Positions 52,557 through 63,243 of a stretch of DNA of 64,000 nucleotides are shown here, in pieces. Position 1 is the first letter of the stretch, and each line of letters begins with the position of its first letter. Location of the stretch: positions 372,001 to 436,000 of the forward strand of contig JAGXRK010000001.1 of NCBI GenBank assembly GCA_018335755.1. Reading direction: 5' to 3'. The notes under the pieces are model-generated. The model was given only the letters and a program-made list of their open reading frames with translations, ran no database searches and had not been told where the DNA came from. This stretch comes from Ignavibacterium sp. Lineage in GTDB: Bacteria > Bacteroidota > Ignavibacteria > Ignavibacteriales > Ignavibacteriaceae. Both the position numbers and the translations under genes were made by a program.

Positions 52557-55163
52557 ATGAAAATCGACTTTTTACCTTTTAAACACATAATTCTAAACGT
52601 TCTTCTCATCATAGCTTTTCAACCGCTTCTAACTGCCCAAGTTGTATTCAGAGATCTGCCGCAGTATAAAATAAATTCAGCTGATTTACTCTTTTTTGAC
52701 ATAACCGGCACAAGAAATATAATATCTTTAAATGGAGATTGGCAGGTTTATTCAGCGGAAGATGAAAAGAAAAATAAAGTAAATATCGGAATACCATCAA
52801 TATTCAAAGGTTACGGCAGCTTTGTTTTCGAAAAAACATTTAAGCTTACGTCAGAAGAGTTGAATAGAAACCGAACTAAACTGGTTTTCTTTGGATTAAA
52901 TTATACGGCGGATATTTCTGTAAATGGAAGTATTATCTATAGACACTCCGGCGGTGAGTTTCCTTTTACATTGGATTTGCCGCGTGATATATTAAAGTCA
53001 GATAATAACAATCTTATTTCTGTCAGTTTATCTTATGAGCTTGATTCTCAAAACACAATTCCATTTAAACAGAGATTTCTTTTTCCACAAAACTTTGGCG
53101 GAATAATAAGAGATGTTTTTTTACATCTCACACCAAACACAAATATTAAAGATGTTAGTGTGTCGGGTAATATAAATCTAGCCAATAAAAGAGCAGTTAT
53201 AGAAATCAATTCATTAATTGAAAACAAAGACTTTAAAAAAGTTACCGATACCTTAACCCTCTCAACCAACTTTTCATTAAGAGCTAAAGCTTATTCACCA
53301 AACGGAACTACTGAACTTACCGGGACTGAAATTAAATTTGAGCTTAAACAAAACCGCGAAACAGAGATTAAACACATTCTGCAGGTTAATGATCCTTTGC
53401 TATGGTCACCAGCTTCGCCAGGCAGCTATATAATAAGGCTTGAACTATACAGGGATGATGAGTTAGTTGATATCACCGATAGATCAATTGCACTCTATGA
53501 TCTTCAAGTATCTGAAAGCGGATTGATGCTCAACGGAGTGATTTTACCTCTAAACGGTGTAACTTATTCTCCTTCATTTGAAAATTATGGTAGTCTCTCT
53601 TCCTATAAACAGATGGAGAAGGATCTAACCATTATAAAGGAAACCGGATTTAATGTGGTCCGGTTTTCAAAAACAGTTCCGCATCCTTACTATCTTAAAT
53701 TGTGCGAAGAATTAGGGCTGCTTGCTTTTATCGAAATACCTGCAGCCAGCATTCCTGAAAACCTTGCCAACAATCAAAATTTTATGGCACGGAGCAGAAA
53801 CTACCTGGCAAGTTATTTAAAAGCCTATTCTGGTTATTCTGCAGTTGCAGCTATAGGCCTGGGAAGCTCCTATTTATATAAATTAGAATCACACCGGTCT
53901 CTACTGATTGATCTTGGAGAAAAAGTTAAGTCCAATGCTTCTCTGATTACTTATGCTTCATTTATTGGGTTAGACGCCGGGGAAATTGAAAATATTGATC
54001 TTTATGGAGTGGAATTACTTAATACCTCTTTCAGTGAGTTAAAAAATGATCTTAATAAATTAAAAGAATTCATTGGAGCAGGCAGATTATTTATCAGTGA
54101 AGCTACTTATACTGTTAATGTTGGTCAGACTGACGGATATGTGAATCATTTTTCTTACGAAGCTCAGGCAAAATATTTTGAGGATTTACTAACCTACACG
54201 GATGAATCTGAAATAGCCGGATATTTTATTAACACTATGTTTGATATTTATGGCGATTATCCCTCACTTCTTTCCGGTTTTGAAACGGGACCTCTTTATA
54301 ATATCGGTATTGCAGGAGAGGATAGAGATCTTTCAAGACTTGCTTATAAAGTCATAAACGCAAAATTGAAAAATGCAGAAAGGGTTACCATTCCAATAGG
54401 GAGCACTAAAGATGATGCGCCAATGGTTTTCATTATAATTGGATTGCTGCTTGCAATATTTATGGGAATCCTGGTTAACTCTGGAAGAAAATTCAGAGAA
54501 GATGCATCAAGGGCTTTGCTTCGCCCATATAATTTTTTTGCAGATATTCGTGATCAAAGAATAATATCGGCTTATCACTCACTGTTTCTTGCCATAATTG
54601 TATCTGTAACAGGTGCATTGTTAACGAGCAACATTATATATTATTTAAAGACAAACATATTATTTGAAAAGATACTTCTCTCTTTCGGAAGTCCTAAACT
54701 TATTTATGCAGCAAGCTATTTTGCCTGGAATCCCATTAGTGCCTTAGTCTGGCTTTCACTTCTTCATATAGCGGTGATAGTTATTTTTACTTTATTAGTC
54801 AGATCAGCTTCAATGTTTGTAAAAACAAAAGTTTATCTGTCAAGCGCTTTATTTGCAATTGTCTGGGCTCTGCTTCCATTAGTGCTTTTGATCCCTCTCG
54901 GAATAGTTCTATATAGATTATTACTGGCGGATGTTGCTAACCTGTATATTTTTATTATTCTTTTTATTTTTTCTATCTGGTTGATATACAGACTGATGAA
55001 AGGAATTTATGTTATTTACGATGTGAGTGCAGGGCCGGTTTATTTTTATAGTATTCTTCTGTTCTTGCTCATCTTCGGAGGATTCATAATTTACTTCCAG
55101 GTTAGTAACTCGGTTATTCAACATCTTATGTTAACCTTAAAGCAGTCTAATATTTTAGGATAA
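52557..55163 (+). CDS. GH2-like protein with a multi-pass membrane C-terminus, probably catalytically altered
   Basis: 868 residues from ATG 52557, which gives a clean signal peptide ending LLTAQ; an in-frame ATG at 52500 adds 19 residues. N-terminal sugar-binding jelly roll (SLNGDWQVYSAED, GLNYTADISVNGSIIYRHSGGEFPF), an Ig-like domain, then a GH2 TIM barrel (NGVTYSPSFENYGS, GFNVVRFSKTVPHPYYLKLCEELGLLAFIEIP). Where GH2 enzymes have the acid/base LGNE, this reads IGLGSS; a nucleophile-like Glu remains in LFISEATY. From about 618 there are seven hydrophobic segments. It may bind rather than cleave glycans. It lies 5 bases ahead of smc. Confidence 0.75.
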   Translation: MKIDFLPFKHIILNVLLIIAFQPLLTAQVVFRDLPQYKINSADLLFFDITGTRNIISLNGDWQVYSAEDEKKNKVNIGIPSIFKGYGSFVFEKTFKLTSEELNRNRTKLVFFGLNYTADISVNGSIIYRHSGGEFPFTLDLPRDILKSDNNNLISVSLSYELDSQNTIPFKQRFLFPQNFGGIIRDVFLHLTPNTNIKDVSVSGNINLANKRAVIEINSLIENKDFKKVTDTLTLSTNFSLRAKAYSPNGTTELTGTEIKFELKQNRETEIKHILQVNDPLLWSPASPGSYIIRLELYRDDELVDITDRSIALYDLQVSESGLMLNGVILPLNGVTYSPSFENYGSLSSYKQMEKDLTIIKETGFNVVRFSKTVPHPYYLKLCEELGLLAFIEIPAASIPENLANNQNFMARSRNYLASYLKAYSGYSAVAAIGLGSSYLYKLESHRSLLIDLGEKVKSNASLITYASFIGLDAGEIENIDLYGVELLNTSFSELKNDLNKLKEFIGAGRLFISEATYTVNVGQTDGYVNHFSYEAQAKYFEDLLTYTDESEIAGYFINTMFDIYGDYPSLLSGFETGPLYNIGIAGEDRDLSRLAYKVINAKLKNAERVTIPIGSTKDDAPMVFIIIGLLLAIFMGILVNSGRKFREDASRALLRPYNFFADIRDQRIISAYHSLFLAIIVSVTGALLTSNIIYYLKTNILFEKILLSFGSPKLIYAASYFAWNPISALVWLSLLHIAVIVIFTLLVRSASMFVKTKVYLSSALFAIVWALLPLVLLIPLGIVLYRLLLADVANLYIFIILFIFSIWLIYRLMKGIYVIYDVSAGPVYFYSILLFLLIFGGFIIYFQVSNSVIQHLMLTLKQSNILG

Positions 55164-55168
55164 ACTTT

Positions 55169-58100
55169 TTGTATTTATCAAAATTAGAAATATTTGGATT
55201 TAAATCATTTGCGCAGAAGACAAATGTTCTATTTAATGAAGGCATTACATCTATTGTGGGACCAAATGGATGTGGTAAAACGAATATAGTTGATGCAATC
55301 CGCTGGTGCCTTGGCGAACAGAAAAGCAGTGCACTTAGAAGTGATAAAATGGAAAATGTTATCTTTAACGGAACCTCAACCCGTAAACCAATGGGTATGT
55401 CTGAGGTTTCATTAACTATTCAGAACACAAAAGGCATTCTTCCTACCGAATACACAGATATTACAATTACCAGAAGAATTTTCAGGTCTGGTGAAAGCGA
55501 GTATCTGCTTAATAAAAATATTTGTCGCTTAAAAGATATAACTAATCTTTTTATGGATACGGGAATCGGAGCCAATGCCTATTCGGTTATCGAACTAAAA
55601 ATGGTGGAAACTATTCTCAGCAATAAAGCTGAAGAACGCCGGACAATGTTTGAAGAAGCCGCAGGCGTTAATAAATATAAATTAAGGAGAAGGTTATCCT
55701 TAAGAAAACTTGATGAAGTTAAAGCTGATCTTACAAGAGTAAATGATATTGTCAGTGAGGTTGAAAAGAAAGTTAATTCACTTGAACGGCAGGCAAGAAA
55801 GGCAGATAGACATAACAATCTTTCCTCAAGGTTAAGAGAGTTTGAACTTGACTTGGCCGAGAGGGAGTTGGCGTTGTTTTCTCTTCAAACTGCTCAGTCA
55901 AAATTAAGGAAAGATGAATTATTCAAACACAAAATTCAATATGAATCTGAATTATCAAAGTTTGAAGATGAACTCAAAGATTCGCGTGAAACACTTTTAG
56001 CGATAGAGTCAGAATTGAAGCAGAAACGATCAGAAGTTGCCCTGCAGACCGAAAAAATTTACAACGCTCAGAATTCTATTTCCTTATATGGAGAAAGAAA
56101 AAATGCCTTAGAACATAATATTGAAAGGTTCAAACAGGAACTTGATGAGTTAAAAAATCAATTGACCGAATCTCAAAAAATTATTTCAAACGGTGATGCA
56201 AACGTACAGGAAATTATCAGCAAAATAAAAGTTAAGGAGAAAGACAGAACCGGAGTTGAAGAAAAGTTAAATGAGAAAGAATTAATACTAGATGAAAGAA
56301 GAAACCAGCTTAAACAACAGTCCGATATTCTTCTTGAAAAGTTTAAAGAGATAACAGGCAAAGAAAATGAATTACATAATACTGAAAATCTCCTGAAGCA
56401 GAGAACTGAATCAATTGGAAAACTAAACGATAAAATTCTTGCCCTTACAAATAATGTGGCAAAAACGGTTGGTTATCTTGAAGAACTGGGAAATGAAAAA
56501 TCTGAAATTGAAAAAAGTCTTAATGAAGCTGAAACTGTATTTCTTGCCAAACAGAAAGAAAAAGAAGAACTAGAAGGCCATTTATCTTTATTAAAAGATA
56601 AAGAGCTTGAAGATAAGAGCATACTTAAAACACTCAAAGATAAAATTGAGTTTATTCAATCACTTATTGATAATCTTGAAGGAGTCTCAGCAGGTGCAAA
56701 GGCTCTGCTTGACGATCGATCCTGGTCAAATGGTGAAAGCACTATACTTGCACATATTGGTGATTCAGAGGAAAAATATAGATTTGCTATTGAAGCTGCA
56801 CTGAAAAATAATTTGAACAATATTCTAGTTGAGAGCATTGACGATCTTAAAAATGGAATTGAATTCTTAAAAAATAATGAAGTCGGTAAAGCTTCATTTT
56901 TTATATCGGGATCAACTAAAAAAGTTAATAAAAATATATTTGATAAAATATCTGACTTTTTGCAGCATCGAAAGTCAAAACAAATTGAGCGTGAGAACGG
57001 ATTTATTGGCTGGGCTAAAGATTTTGTTAAGGCAGATAATAAATGGTTAAGTTGTTTTACTGATATTTTAGGCAGCACTGTAATTGTTAATGATCTTGAA
57101 ACTGCTTTCAATTTATATAATAAATATCCTGGATTTAATTTTGCTAATCTTAATGGCGACTATATCGATCCAAACGGAATTGTAGAAGCAGGTTCGGCAC
57201 CAAGAATTGATGATACGCTATTCGGAAGGAAACATCTGCTGGAAAATATGAGAAAAGAATTACCAGTAAGAGAAAATAAATTAGCTGAACTTCAGGAAAA
57301 GATTAAAGTTACCGAAGAAAAAATTTCTGCCATTAATCTTAAGGTTCTGTCAGAAAAGGGAAGATTGCTTGTTAACGATTTAAATAATGTTGATAAACAA
57401 CTGACACGTTTTGAATTTGAAAGACAAAAAGCTAATGATGAAGCAGAAAAAACCCAGCAGGAAATTCATGATCTTGCATCCGAAGCAAATCTTTTCGATA
57501 CAAAACGTAACCAGCTTGAATCTTTAATCTTTACTGAAAATAATATCAGGGATGATATTGAGCGCAAAAGAATGGCACTTGAAGAAAGCTTTAAAGCCGA
57601 AGAAAACGAGTATGAAGCTATAAGAACACATATAAATGAATTGAATCTGGAAATTGAAAGACTTATCGGTGAGAAGAAAAATACAGAGAACTCAATCAAA
57701 CGTGCTGAAGAATCTATTTCTAATATCCGGAAAACCATAGAAAAACGCGAAGCTGATATTAGTTACTCTGAAAATGAAGGTCAAAACATCCTTGCTATGC
57801 TTGATGAAAATAAGAATTCTCTTTCTAATCTTGAACAGGCTAAAGAAGATTTGGTTAAGGCTGAAACTGAAATTGACAGCAGGTATAAATCACTTCGTTC
57901 AGAAATGAATGAAAAGGAAAATGAACTATCCTTATTACGCAAGAAGCGTGAAGAAATCTCCGAAGAGATCCACTCAATTGAAATAAAACTGAATGAGCTT
58001 AAAATTAATACACAGAACCTTTACCAGAATATTGAAGAAAACTACTCACTGACAATTGAGAAAAAAGTCTTCGATGATCTTGAATCCTTTAACTTTAATG

Positions 58101-58765
58101 AAAGAAGTGCAGAAGTACACGATATTAAGCAAAAAGTAAAATCTTTGGGTCCGGTAAATCTGCTGGCTTACTCTGAATATGAAGAAGAAAAAGAGCGACT
58201 TGATTTCTTACTTAAACAGAGAAACGATTTGATTGACTCTGAAAAGGATATAATCAAAACGATTGAGGAAATCAATAATACGGCTCAAAAGCAGTTTATG
58301 GAAACTTTCGATAAAATTCGCGAAAACTTTATTAAAATTTTCAGAACTCTGTTTGACCCCGGTGATGAAGCAGATTTAAAACTTGAAGAGAATACCGATC
58401 CATTAGAAGCAAAAATTGAAATTATAGCAAAACCAAAAGGTAAAAGACCAACCTCAATTGAACTTCTTTCCGGAGGTGAAAAAACATTAACCGCAATAGC
58501 ATTACTATTTGCAATTTATCTTGTCAAACCAAGTCCATTTTGTATTCTTGATGAAATAGATGCACCACTTGATGATGCAAATATTGACAGGTTTACCCGG
58601 ATTCTGCATGACTTCAGTAAAGATACGCAGTTTATTGTTGTTACTCATAATAAAAGAACGATGGAGGCAGCTCATACTCTTTATGGAGTAACTATGCAGG
58701 AAGAGGGAATTTCAAAATTGGTAAGTGTCAGGTTTAATGAAGATATTGACGCAATTGCAGGATAA
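55169..58765 (+). CDS. smc: chromosome segregation ATPase SMC
   Basis: 1198 residues, starting with TTG (AGGA 8 bases upstream). N-terminal head with YLSKLEIFGFKSFA and Walker A GPNGCGKTN. Two long coiled coils (about 165-495 and 690-1010) flank the hinge (about 505-670, with GVSAGAKALLDD and GSTVIVND). The C-terminal head has the ABC signature LSGGEKTLTAIALLFA and Walker B FCILDEIDAPLDDAN. Complete. scpA and scpB are not in the window. Confidence 0.97.
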   Translation: MYLSKLEIFGFKSFAQKTNVLFNEGITSIVGPNGCGKTNIVDAIRWCLGEQKSSALRSDKMENVIFNGTSTRKPMGMSEVSLTIQNTKGILPTEYTDITITRRIFRSGESEYLLNKNICRLKDITNLFMDTGIGANAYSVIELKMVETILSNKAEERRTMFEEAAGVNKYKLRRRLSLRKLDEVKADLTRVNDIVSEVEKKVNSLERQARKADRHNNLSSRLREFELDLAERELALFSLQTAQSKLRKDELFKHKIQYESELSKFEDELKDSRETLLAIESELKQKRSEVALQTEKIYNAQNSISLYGERKNALEHNIERFKQELDELKNQLTESQKIISNGDANVQEIISKIKVKEKDRTGVEEKLNEKELILDERRNQLKQQSDILLEKFKEITGKENELHNTENLLKQRTESIGKLNDKILALTNNVAKTVGYLEELGNEKSEIEKSLNEAETVFLAKQKEKEELEGHLSLLKDKELEDKSILKTLKDKIEFIQSLIDNLEGVSAGAKALLDDRSWSNGESTILAHIGDSEEKYRFAIEAALKNNLNNILVESIDDLKNGIEFLKNNEVGKASFFISGSTKKVNKNIFDKISDFLQHRKSKQIERENGFIGWAKDFVKADNKWLSCFTDILGSTVIVNDLETAFNLYNKYPGFNFANLNGDYIDPNGIVEAGSAPRIDDTLFGRKHLLENMRKELPVRENKLAELQEKIKVTEEKISAINLKVLSEKGRLLVNDLNNVDKQLTRFEFERQKANDEAEKTQQEIHDLASEANLFDTKRNQLESLIFTENNIRDDIERKRMALEESFKAEENEYEAIRTHINELNLEIERLIGEKKNTENSIKRAEESISNIRKTIEKREADISYSENEGQNILAMLDENKNSLSNLEQAKEDLVKAETEIDSRYKSLRSEMNEKENELSLLRKKREEISEEIHSIEIKLNELKINTQNLYQNIEENYSLTIEKKVFDDLESFNFNERSAEVHDIKQKVKSLGPVNLLAYSEYEEEKERLDFLLKQRNDLIDSEKDIIKTIEEINNTAQKQFMETFDKIRENFIKIFRTLFDPGDEADLKLEENTDPLEAKIEIIAKPKGKRPTSIELLSGGEKTLTAIALLFAIYLVKPSPFCILDEIDAPLDDANIDRFTRILHDFSKDTQFIVVTHNKRTMEAAHTLYGVTMQEEGISKLVSVRFNEDIDAIAG

Positions 58766-58779
58766 AAATTATTAGTACT

Positions 58780-60753
58780 ATGACATTAAAAAGTCCGGTT
58801 ACAATCCTGCTTACTTTTTTTATACTGCTTTTTTTATCATTCACCAACTTGGAGGCTCAGTGGGTAAATAATCCGGCAGCTAACACTAAACTGGTAGTTG
58901 GTCAGAATGATCCTGTAAATATTATTGCGCTTGATGACAAATCAGGCGGCGTGTTTGTTTTTTGGGAAGATAAAAAGCTAAATGATGCAAACGATATATA
59001 TTTCATTCACGCTAATCAAAAAGGCGAAGTTAGTTTCAGAGCGGATGGCAAAACCGTTTCATCATCTCCCGGAATAAAGGAACATTCTCTTGCTCTGACA
59101 GATAATGAGGGTAGCGCATATGTATTGTGGAAATGTAAAATCCCGGGTGAACCAAATTCGTTGTTCGTACAAAAACTTTCCGGAAATGGTTTGCGGTTGT
59201 GGGGAGATAGAGGACTTAAAGTTGTCCAAAGTGAATTGGAGATAGTTGATTATTCATTTGATATAGGCGATGATGGTTTATTATTCATTAGCTACCTTGT
59301 AAGGGAGCCGGGTTTTACAGGAAATTATCAGATCAATTATCGTTTTCTGGATAAGAACGGTAAAAGTCTTAATAAAATAGACGAAGAGCTGATTGTTTAT
59401 AACTCAAACGATAGAAAAAGTAAAACTTCAGTTGTTGCCGATTTTGAAGATGGCGCCTTTTTTTTCTGGCTGGAAAATTTTTCAGGCAGAAGCGTGCTTA
59501 GATCATACTTTATTGATAGTTCAGGCGCAACAAAATGGGGCTTAGAGCCAGTTAATATTTCTAATATCAATAAAAGTGTTCTTTCTTATAATGTTAATCG
59601 TTTTGGAAATTCAGTTTATCTTTCTTTTCAATACCAGGGACAAATAAAAGAAATATATCATCAGCTCATTACCAGGAATGGAAATCTCTTATGGGGCACA
59701 GGCGGTAGTAAAGTTAATGCTGCTAACGGCAGTCAGCTTAATCCGCAGGCAGCAATAATAGATTCCACTATTTATTTAACCTGGACAAACGAATTTAAAA
59801 ATATTAAGGATCTTTTAATTCAAAAGTTTGACAAAAACGGAAAAGCCCTTTGGAAAAAAGAGGGGCGCCATATTATTAAATCTGAAGGCGATCAGTTCGG
59901 ACAAAAAATCATTCCTGACCAGAAAGGTAATGTTATTGTTGCCTGGATTGATAGAAATATCGATTCGGTTTTTGGAAATATTCACGTGCAGAAAATTAAC
60001 AGCCAAGGTAACTTTTTGTGGGACAGTCTTTCGGTAGAACTCGGCTCTTCTTATAACACACAAAAGAGTTACTTAAATCTTATTCCGGATGGAATAGGTG
60101 GTGCAATAGCCATATTTAAGGAGAAACGTGAAGGCAAAAATGAAATTTTTGCCCAAAAGATTTTTAAATCAGGTACTTATGCCTCGCAGATTCTTGCTTT
60201 TTCAGCAGAGAATTTTGAGGGAAAAGTTAAATTAAGCTGGTATTCCGCTAATGAATTTCCTGACATTATTTACCAGGTGGAAAGAACAGTTCAGTCTGAT
60301 ACTGGTTTAGTTGATTGGAGAGTTGTTGGTACATCAGAAGTAAATACGGATCGTTCGGTTAATTATTATGAATTACTTGATTTACCCGATACAAACGGAA
60401 CACTGTACTACCGAATTGTACAAAAAGATGGTGATCAATCGGAAACTGTTTATGATCTTGTAAAAATTAATTTTCTTGAATCGGCAAATACTATAGTCGT
60501 TGCTCAAAATTCGCCAAATCCTTTTACAGACTCAACTGTGATTAGCTTTTACCTTCCGGAGGATGAGGATGTGACTTTGGAATTATTTGACAGTAAGATT
60601 GAACTGATAAAAGAAATACCCAGGCAGAAGTATTCAGCCGGTCGCCATGAAATAGTATTTAAAGATGAAAAACTTCATCCCGGAATTTATTTTTACCGCT
60701 TTAAGGCAGGAAAACATATCGAGGTTAAGAAAATGGTGGTAAGTCCTAAATGA
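58780..60753 (+). CDS. secreted protein with T9SS C-terminal domain, propeller-like body
   Basis: 657 residues. Signal peptide ending NLEAQ near residue 27. The middle is repeats of a beta-propeller-like pattern (GGVFVFWEDKKLNDANDIYF, DGAFFFWLENFSG, GNVIVAWIDRNIDSVFGNIHVQKIN, GGAIAIFKEKREGKNEIFAQK). A fibronectin-like stalk (KVKLSWYSANEFPDIIYQVER) leads to a T9SS type A end (NSPNPFTDSTVISFYLP .. PGIYFYRFKAG). Its sorting domain differs from the duplicated pair at 11749 and 15617. It sits between smc and a phosphatase gene it overlaps by 4 bases. Function unknown. Confidence 0.82.
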   Translation: MTLKSPVTILLTFFILLFLSFTNLEAQWVNNPAANTKLVVGQNDPVNIIALDDKSGGVFVFWEDKKLNDANDIYFIHANQKGEVSFRADGKTVSSSPGIKEHSLALTDNEGSAYVLWKCKIPGEPNSLFVQKLSGNGLRLWGDRGLKVVQSELEIVDYSFDIGDDGLLFISYLVREPGFTGNYQINYRFLDKNGKSLNKIDEELIVYNSNDRKSKTSVVADFEDGAFFFWLENFSGRSVLRSYFIDSSGATKWGLEPVNISNINKSVLSYNVNRFGNSVYLSFQYQGQIKEIYHQLITRNGNLLWGTGGSKVNAANGSQLNPQAAIIDSTIYLTWTNEFKNIKDLLIQKFDKNGKALWKKEGRHIIKSEGDQFGQKIIPDQKGNVIVAWIDRNIDSVFGNIHVQKINSQGNFLWDSLSVELGSSYNTQKSYLNLIPDGIGGAIAIFKEKREGKNEIFAQKIFKSGTYASQILAFSAENFEGKVKLSWYSANEFPDIIYQVERTVQSDTGLVDWRVVGTSEVNTDRSVNYYELLDLPDTNGTLYYRIVQKDGDQSETVYDLVKINFLESANTIVVAQNSPNPFTDSTVISFYLPEDEDVTLELFDSKIELIKEIPRQKYSAGRHEIVFKDEKLHPGIYFYRFKAGKHIEVKKMVVSPK

Positions 60754-61472
60754 AAAAACGTGAGCTAAAAATTTTTGTGGACTTTGATGGTACCATCACA
60801 CAACAGGATGTTGGTGATTCAATCTTTTCAAGATTTGGTGATCCGAAAAAAGTAAATTCAGTAATTGATGATCTTCTTAATGACAGAATTTCTTCACGCA
60901 AGTGCTGGGATTTACTTTGTAGTTCAACACCTGCAATAAAAAAGAAGGAACTGGATGATTTTATAGATAATCTGGTAATAGATTCTACTTTTCATTCATT
61001 GGTTACTTATTGTAAAAAAATGAACATTGAACTGATTGTCTTGAGTGATGGTTTCGATTACTACATAAAAAGAATACTCAACCGTGAGAATTTGATGGAT
61101 CTAAAATTCTATGCAAATAATCTCTCAATTGATGAAAATGGTAAATTGATTCCTCAATATCCTTACTACAATCCTGATTTTCCAACATCAGCTAATTGTA
61201 AAAGGGATCATATACTTGATAACAGCAGCGATGATGATTATACGTTTTATATAGGCGATGGTAATTCCGATAAAGAATCGGCGCAGTATTGTGATTATAT
61301 TTTTGCCAAAGATGGACTATTAAAGTTCTGTGAGAAGGAAAGAATTTCTTTCTCGCCATTTAAAGATTTTAATGATGTGATAAAAAAAATTGATTTTCTT
61401 TTTTCTAAAAGAAAACTTAGAAAAGGTCATCAGGCAGAATTGAAAAGACGTTCTGCATACCTTGTAGAATAA
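60750..61472 (+). CDS. HAD-superfamily phosphatase, MtnX/phosphoserine phosphatase-like
   Basis: 240 residues. HAD motif I is VDFDGTITQQDVGDSIF, motif II LIVLSDGFDYYI, motif III Lys in CKRDHIL and motif IV YIGDGNSDKESAQYCDYIFAK. The Gln-Asp after motif I and the C-terminal Cys-containing segment are like MtnX (2-hydroxy-3-keto-5-methylthiopentenyl-1-phosphate phosphatase). No other methionine salvage gene is adjacent, so the substrate is unsure. It starts in the stop codon of the preceding gene. Confidence 0.85.
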   Translation: MKKRELKIFVDFDGTITQQDVGDSIFSRFGDPKKVNSVIDDLLNDRISSRKCWDLLCSSTPAIKKKELDDFIDNLVIDSTFHSLVTYCKKMNIELIVLSDGFDYYIKRILNRENLMDLKFYANNLSIDENGKLIPQYPYYNPDFPTSANCKRDHILDNSSDDDYTFYIGDGNSDKESAQYCDYIFAKDGLLKFCEKERISFSPFKDFNDVIKKIDFLFSKRKLRKGHQAELKRRSAYLVE

Positions 61473-61498
61473 ACTTTAAATTAAAGTAATACCAGAAT

Positions 61499-62095
61499 AT
61501 GTCTCAAATAGCAAAAAAGTTTTTCAACTACCGGAGTTATACACCAATACCGTTTTTAATACTTATGCTGGTATTTGAAAACGCAACCATAACAACTTTA
61601 ATAACTGGTTTTATAATTGCACTATTTGGTGAACTTATCAGATTGTGGGGAGTCAGCTGGGCAGGCAGTGAAACACGTACCACAGGCGGTGTAGGCGGTA
61701 CTTATTTAATTATCAGCGGACCATTTGCCTTTGTACGCAATCCTCTTTATGTCGGAAATATTTTAATGTATACCGGTCTTGGGGTTATGTCTTACGCCTT
61801 GTTTCCGTATCTGCAGATAATTGCAATTTTATTTTTTATTCTGCAATATCATCTGATAGTAAAAGAGGAAGAATCTTTCCTGGAAAAGAAATTCGGAGAG
61901 GCGTATCAGAAATATTTAGAGAATGTCCCAAGATTTATTCCAAGACTTACTCCCTATAAAATTGATGGAGTTGAACAACCGTCTTTTAAACTGAATATGG
62001 GATTGAGATCAGAGACAAGAACACTTCAGGCTTTTGGATCAGTTGCGCTGCTGATAATAATCAAATGGTATTTTAGGGTTAATCAGATACTTTAA
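61499..62095 (+). CDS. isoprenylcysteine/phospholipid methyltransferase-like membrane protein
   Basis: 198 residues with about five hydrophobic segments. ICMT/PEMT signature: GPFAFVRNPLYVGNILMYTGLG, then VKEEESFLEKKFGEAYQKYLENVPRFIPRL. Probably an S-adenosylmethionine-dependent methyltransferase in the inner membrane; the substrate is unknown. Its stop overlaps the lpxB start (TAATG), so it is part of the lipid A block. It may act on an envelope lipid, but this is inference. Confidence 0.8.
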   Translation: MSQIAKKFFNYRSYTPIPFLILMLVFENATITTLITGFIIALFGELIRLWGVSWAGSETRTTGGVGGTYLIISGPFAFVRNPLYVGNILMYTGLGVMSYALFPYLQIIAILFFILQYHLIVKEEESFLEKKFGEAYQKYLENVPRFIPRLTPYKIDGVEQPSFKLNMGLRSETRTLQAFGSVALLIIIKWYFRVNQIL

Positions 62096-63243
62096 TGATT
62101 GCAGAAAAAAATAAAAATATTTTGATTATTGCCGGTGAAGTATCAGGTGATCTTCATGCAGCCGCTCTTGTTAAAGAACTCAAAGTTTTGGATAATGAAA
62201 TTAAATTATTCGGTATCGGCGGTGATAAAATGAAGGAAGCCGGTGTTGAGATTATTTATCATCTTAACAAAATGGCTTTTATGGGTTTTGCAGAAGTTGT
62301 AAAGCATCTTCCTTTTATCAATAAAGTTAAAAAAGAAATTCTTTTTGAAGTCGAAAAGCGAAATGCTAAGTATGCAGTGCTGATCGATTATCCGGGATTT
62401 AATTTAAACATCGCTAAAAAACTAAAAGTCAGTGGTATTGATATTATATATTATATATCACCGCAAATATGGGCCTGGGGCGGCGGTAGAATAAAAAAAA
62501 TACGAGAACTTGTAAACAAAATGCTTGTAGTTTTTCCTTTTGAAGAAAAACTTTACAACGATAATAGTGTTAACGCTGAGTTTGTTGGTCATCCGCTTGT
62601 TAAAAGATTAGAAGAGCATTGCTTTTTATCGAAAATTGAATTGTTTCAGAAATTGAATTTAGATCAATCAAAAGAAATATTATTGATTTTACCCGGCAGC
62701 AGAAAGCATGAAATAGAAGATATTTTTCCTGAAACAATTAAAGCTGCGTCACGATTAGCAGAAGAATTTAATTTTAATGTAGTGGTTGCCTGCTCATCAA
62801 ATATTGACGTTAAGGTTTTTGAACGATATAAGCAACAGTACAGTTTTAGCGTAATATCAAATTATACTTATGATCTTTTAAAAAATGCAAAATTTGGAAT
62901 TATTAAATCAGGGACGTCAACTCTTGAAGCCGGATTGCTTCAATTGCCCATGGTAATTGTTTATAAAACAAGCGGATTGACTTACCGAATTGGCAAAGCT
63001 TTGATAAAATTGAAGAATATTGGTATGACCAACATAATTTTAGGTGAAACTGTTGTACCTGAGTTGGTGCAGGATGATGTAAATTCCAATAAAATTTATG
63101 AAACGTGCCGAAGCATACTTACAGATAATTCATTATATAAAAAAATAAAAACCAAACTGGGTGATATTCGTATTAAGCTTGGTGATAAAAATGCATCTGC
63201 TAACGCAGCTAATTCAATTTACAAATTGATGAATGAAGCTTAA
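62095..63243 (+). CDS. lpxB: lipid-A-disaccharide synthase LpxB
   Basis: 382 residues. Condenses UDP-diacylglucosamine with lipid X in lipid A synthesis at the inner membrane. Marks: AGEVSGDLHAAALVKEL, GIGGDKMKEAGVE, FMGFAEVVKHLP, IDYPGFNLNIAK, YYISPQIWAWGGGRIKKI, FVGHPL, LPGSRKHEIEDI and SGTSTLEAGLLQLPMVIVYK. Complete. It overlaps the next gene by 11 bases. Confidence 0.97.
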   Translation: MIAEKNKNILIIAGEVSGDLHAAALVKELKVLDNEIKLFGIGGDKMKEAGVEIIYHLNKMAFMGFAEVVKHLPFINKVKKEILFEVEKRNAKYAVLIDYPGFNLNIAKKLKVSGIDIIYYISPQIWAWGGGRIKKIRELVNKMLVVFPFEEKLYNDNSVNAEFVGHPLVKRLEEHCFLSKIELFQKLNLDQSKEILLILPGSRKHEIEDIFPETIKAASRLAEEFNFNVVVACSSNIDVKVFERYKQQYSFSVISNYTYDLLKNAKFGIIKSGTSTLEAGLLQLPMVIVYKTSGLTYRIGKALIKLKNIGMTNIILGETVVPELVQDDVNSNKIYETCRSILTDNSLYKKIKTKLGDIRIKLGDKNASANAANSIYKLMNEA

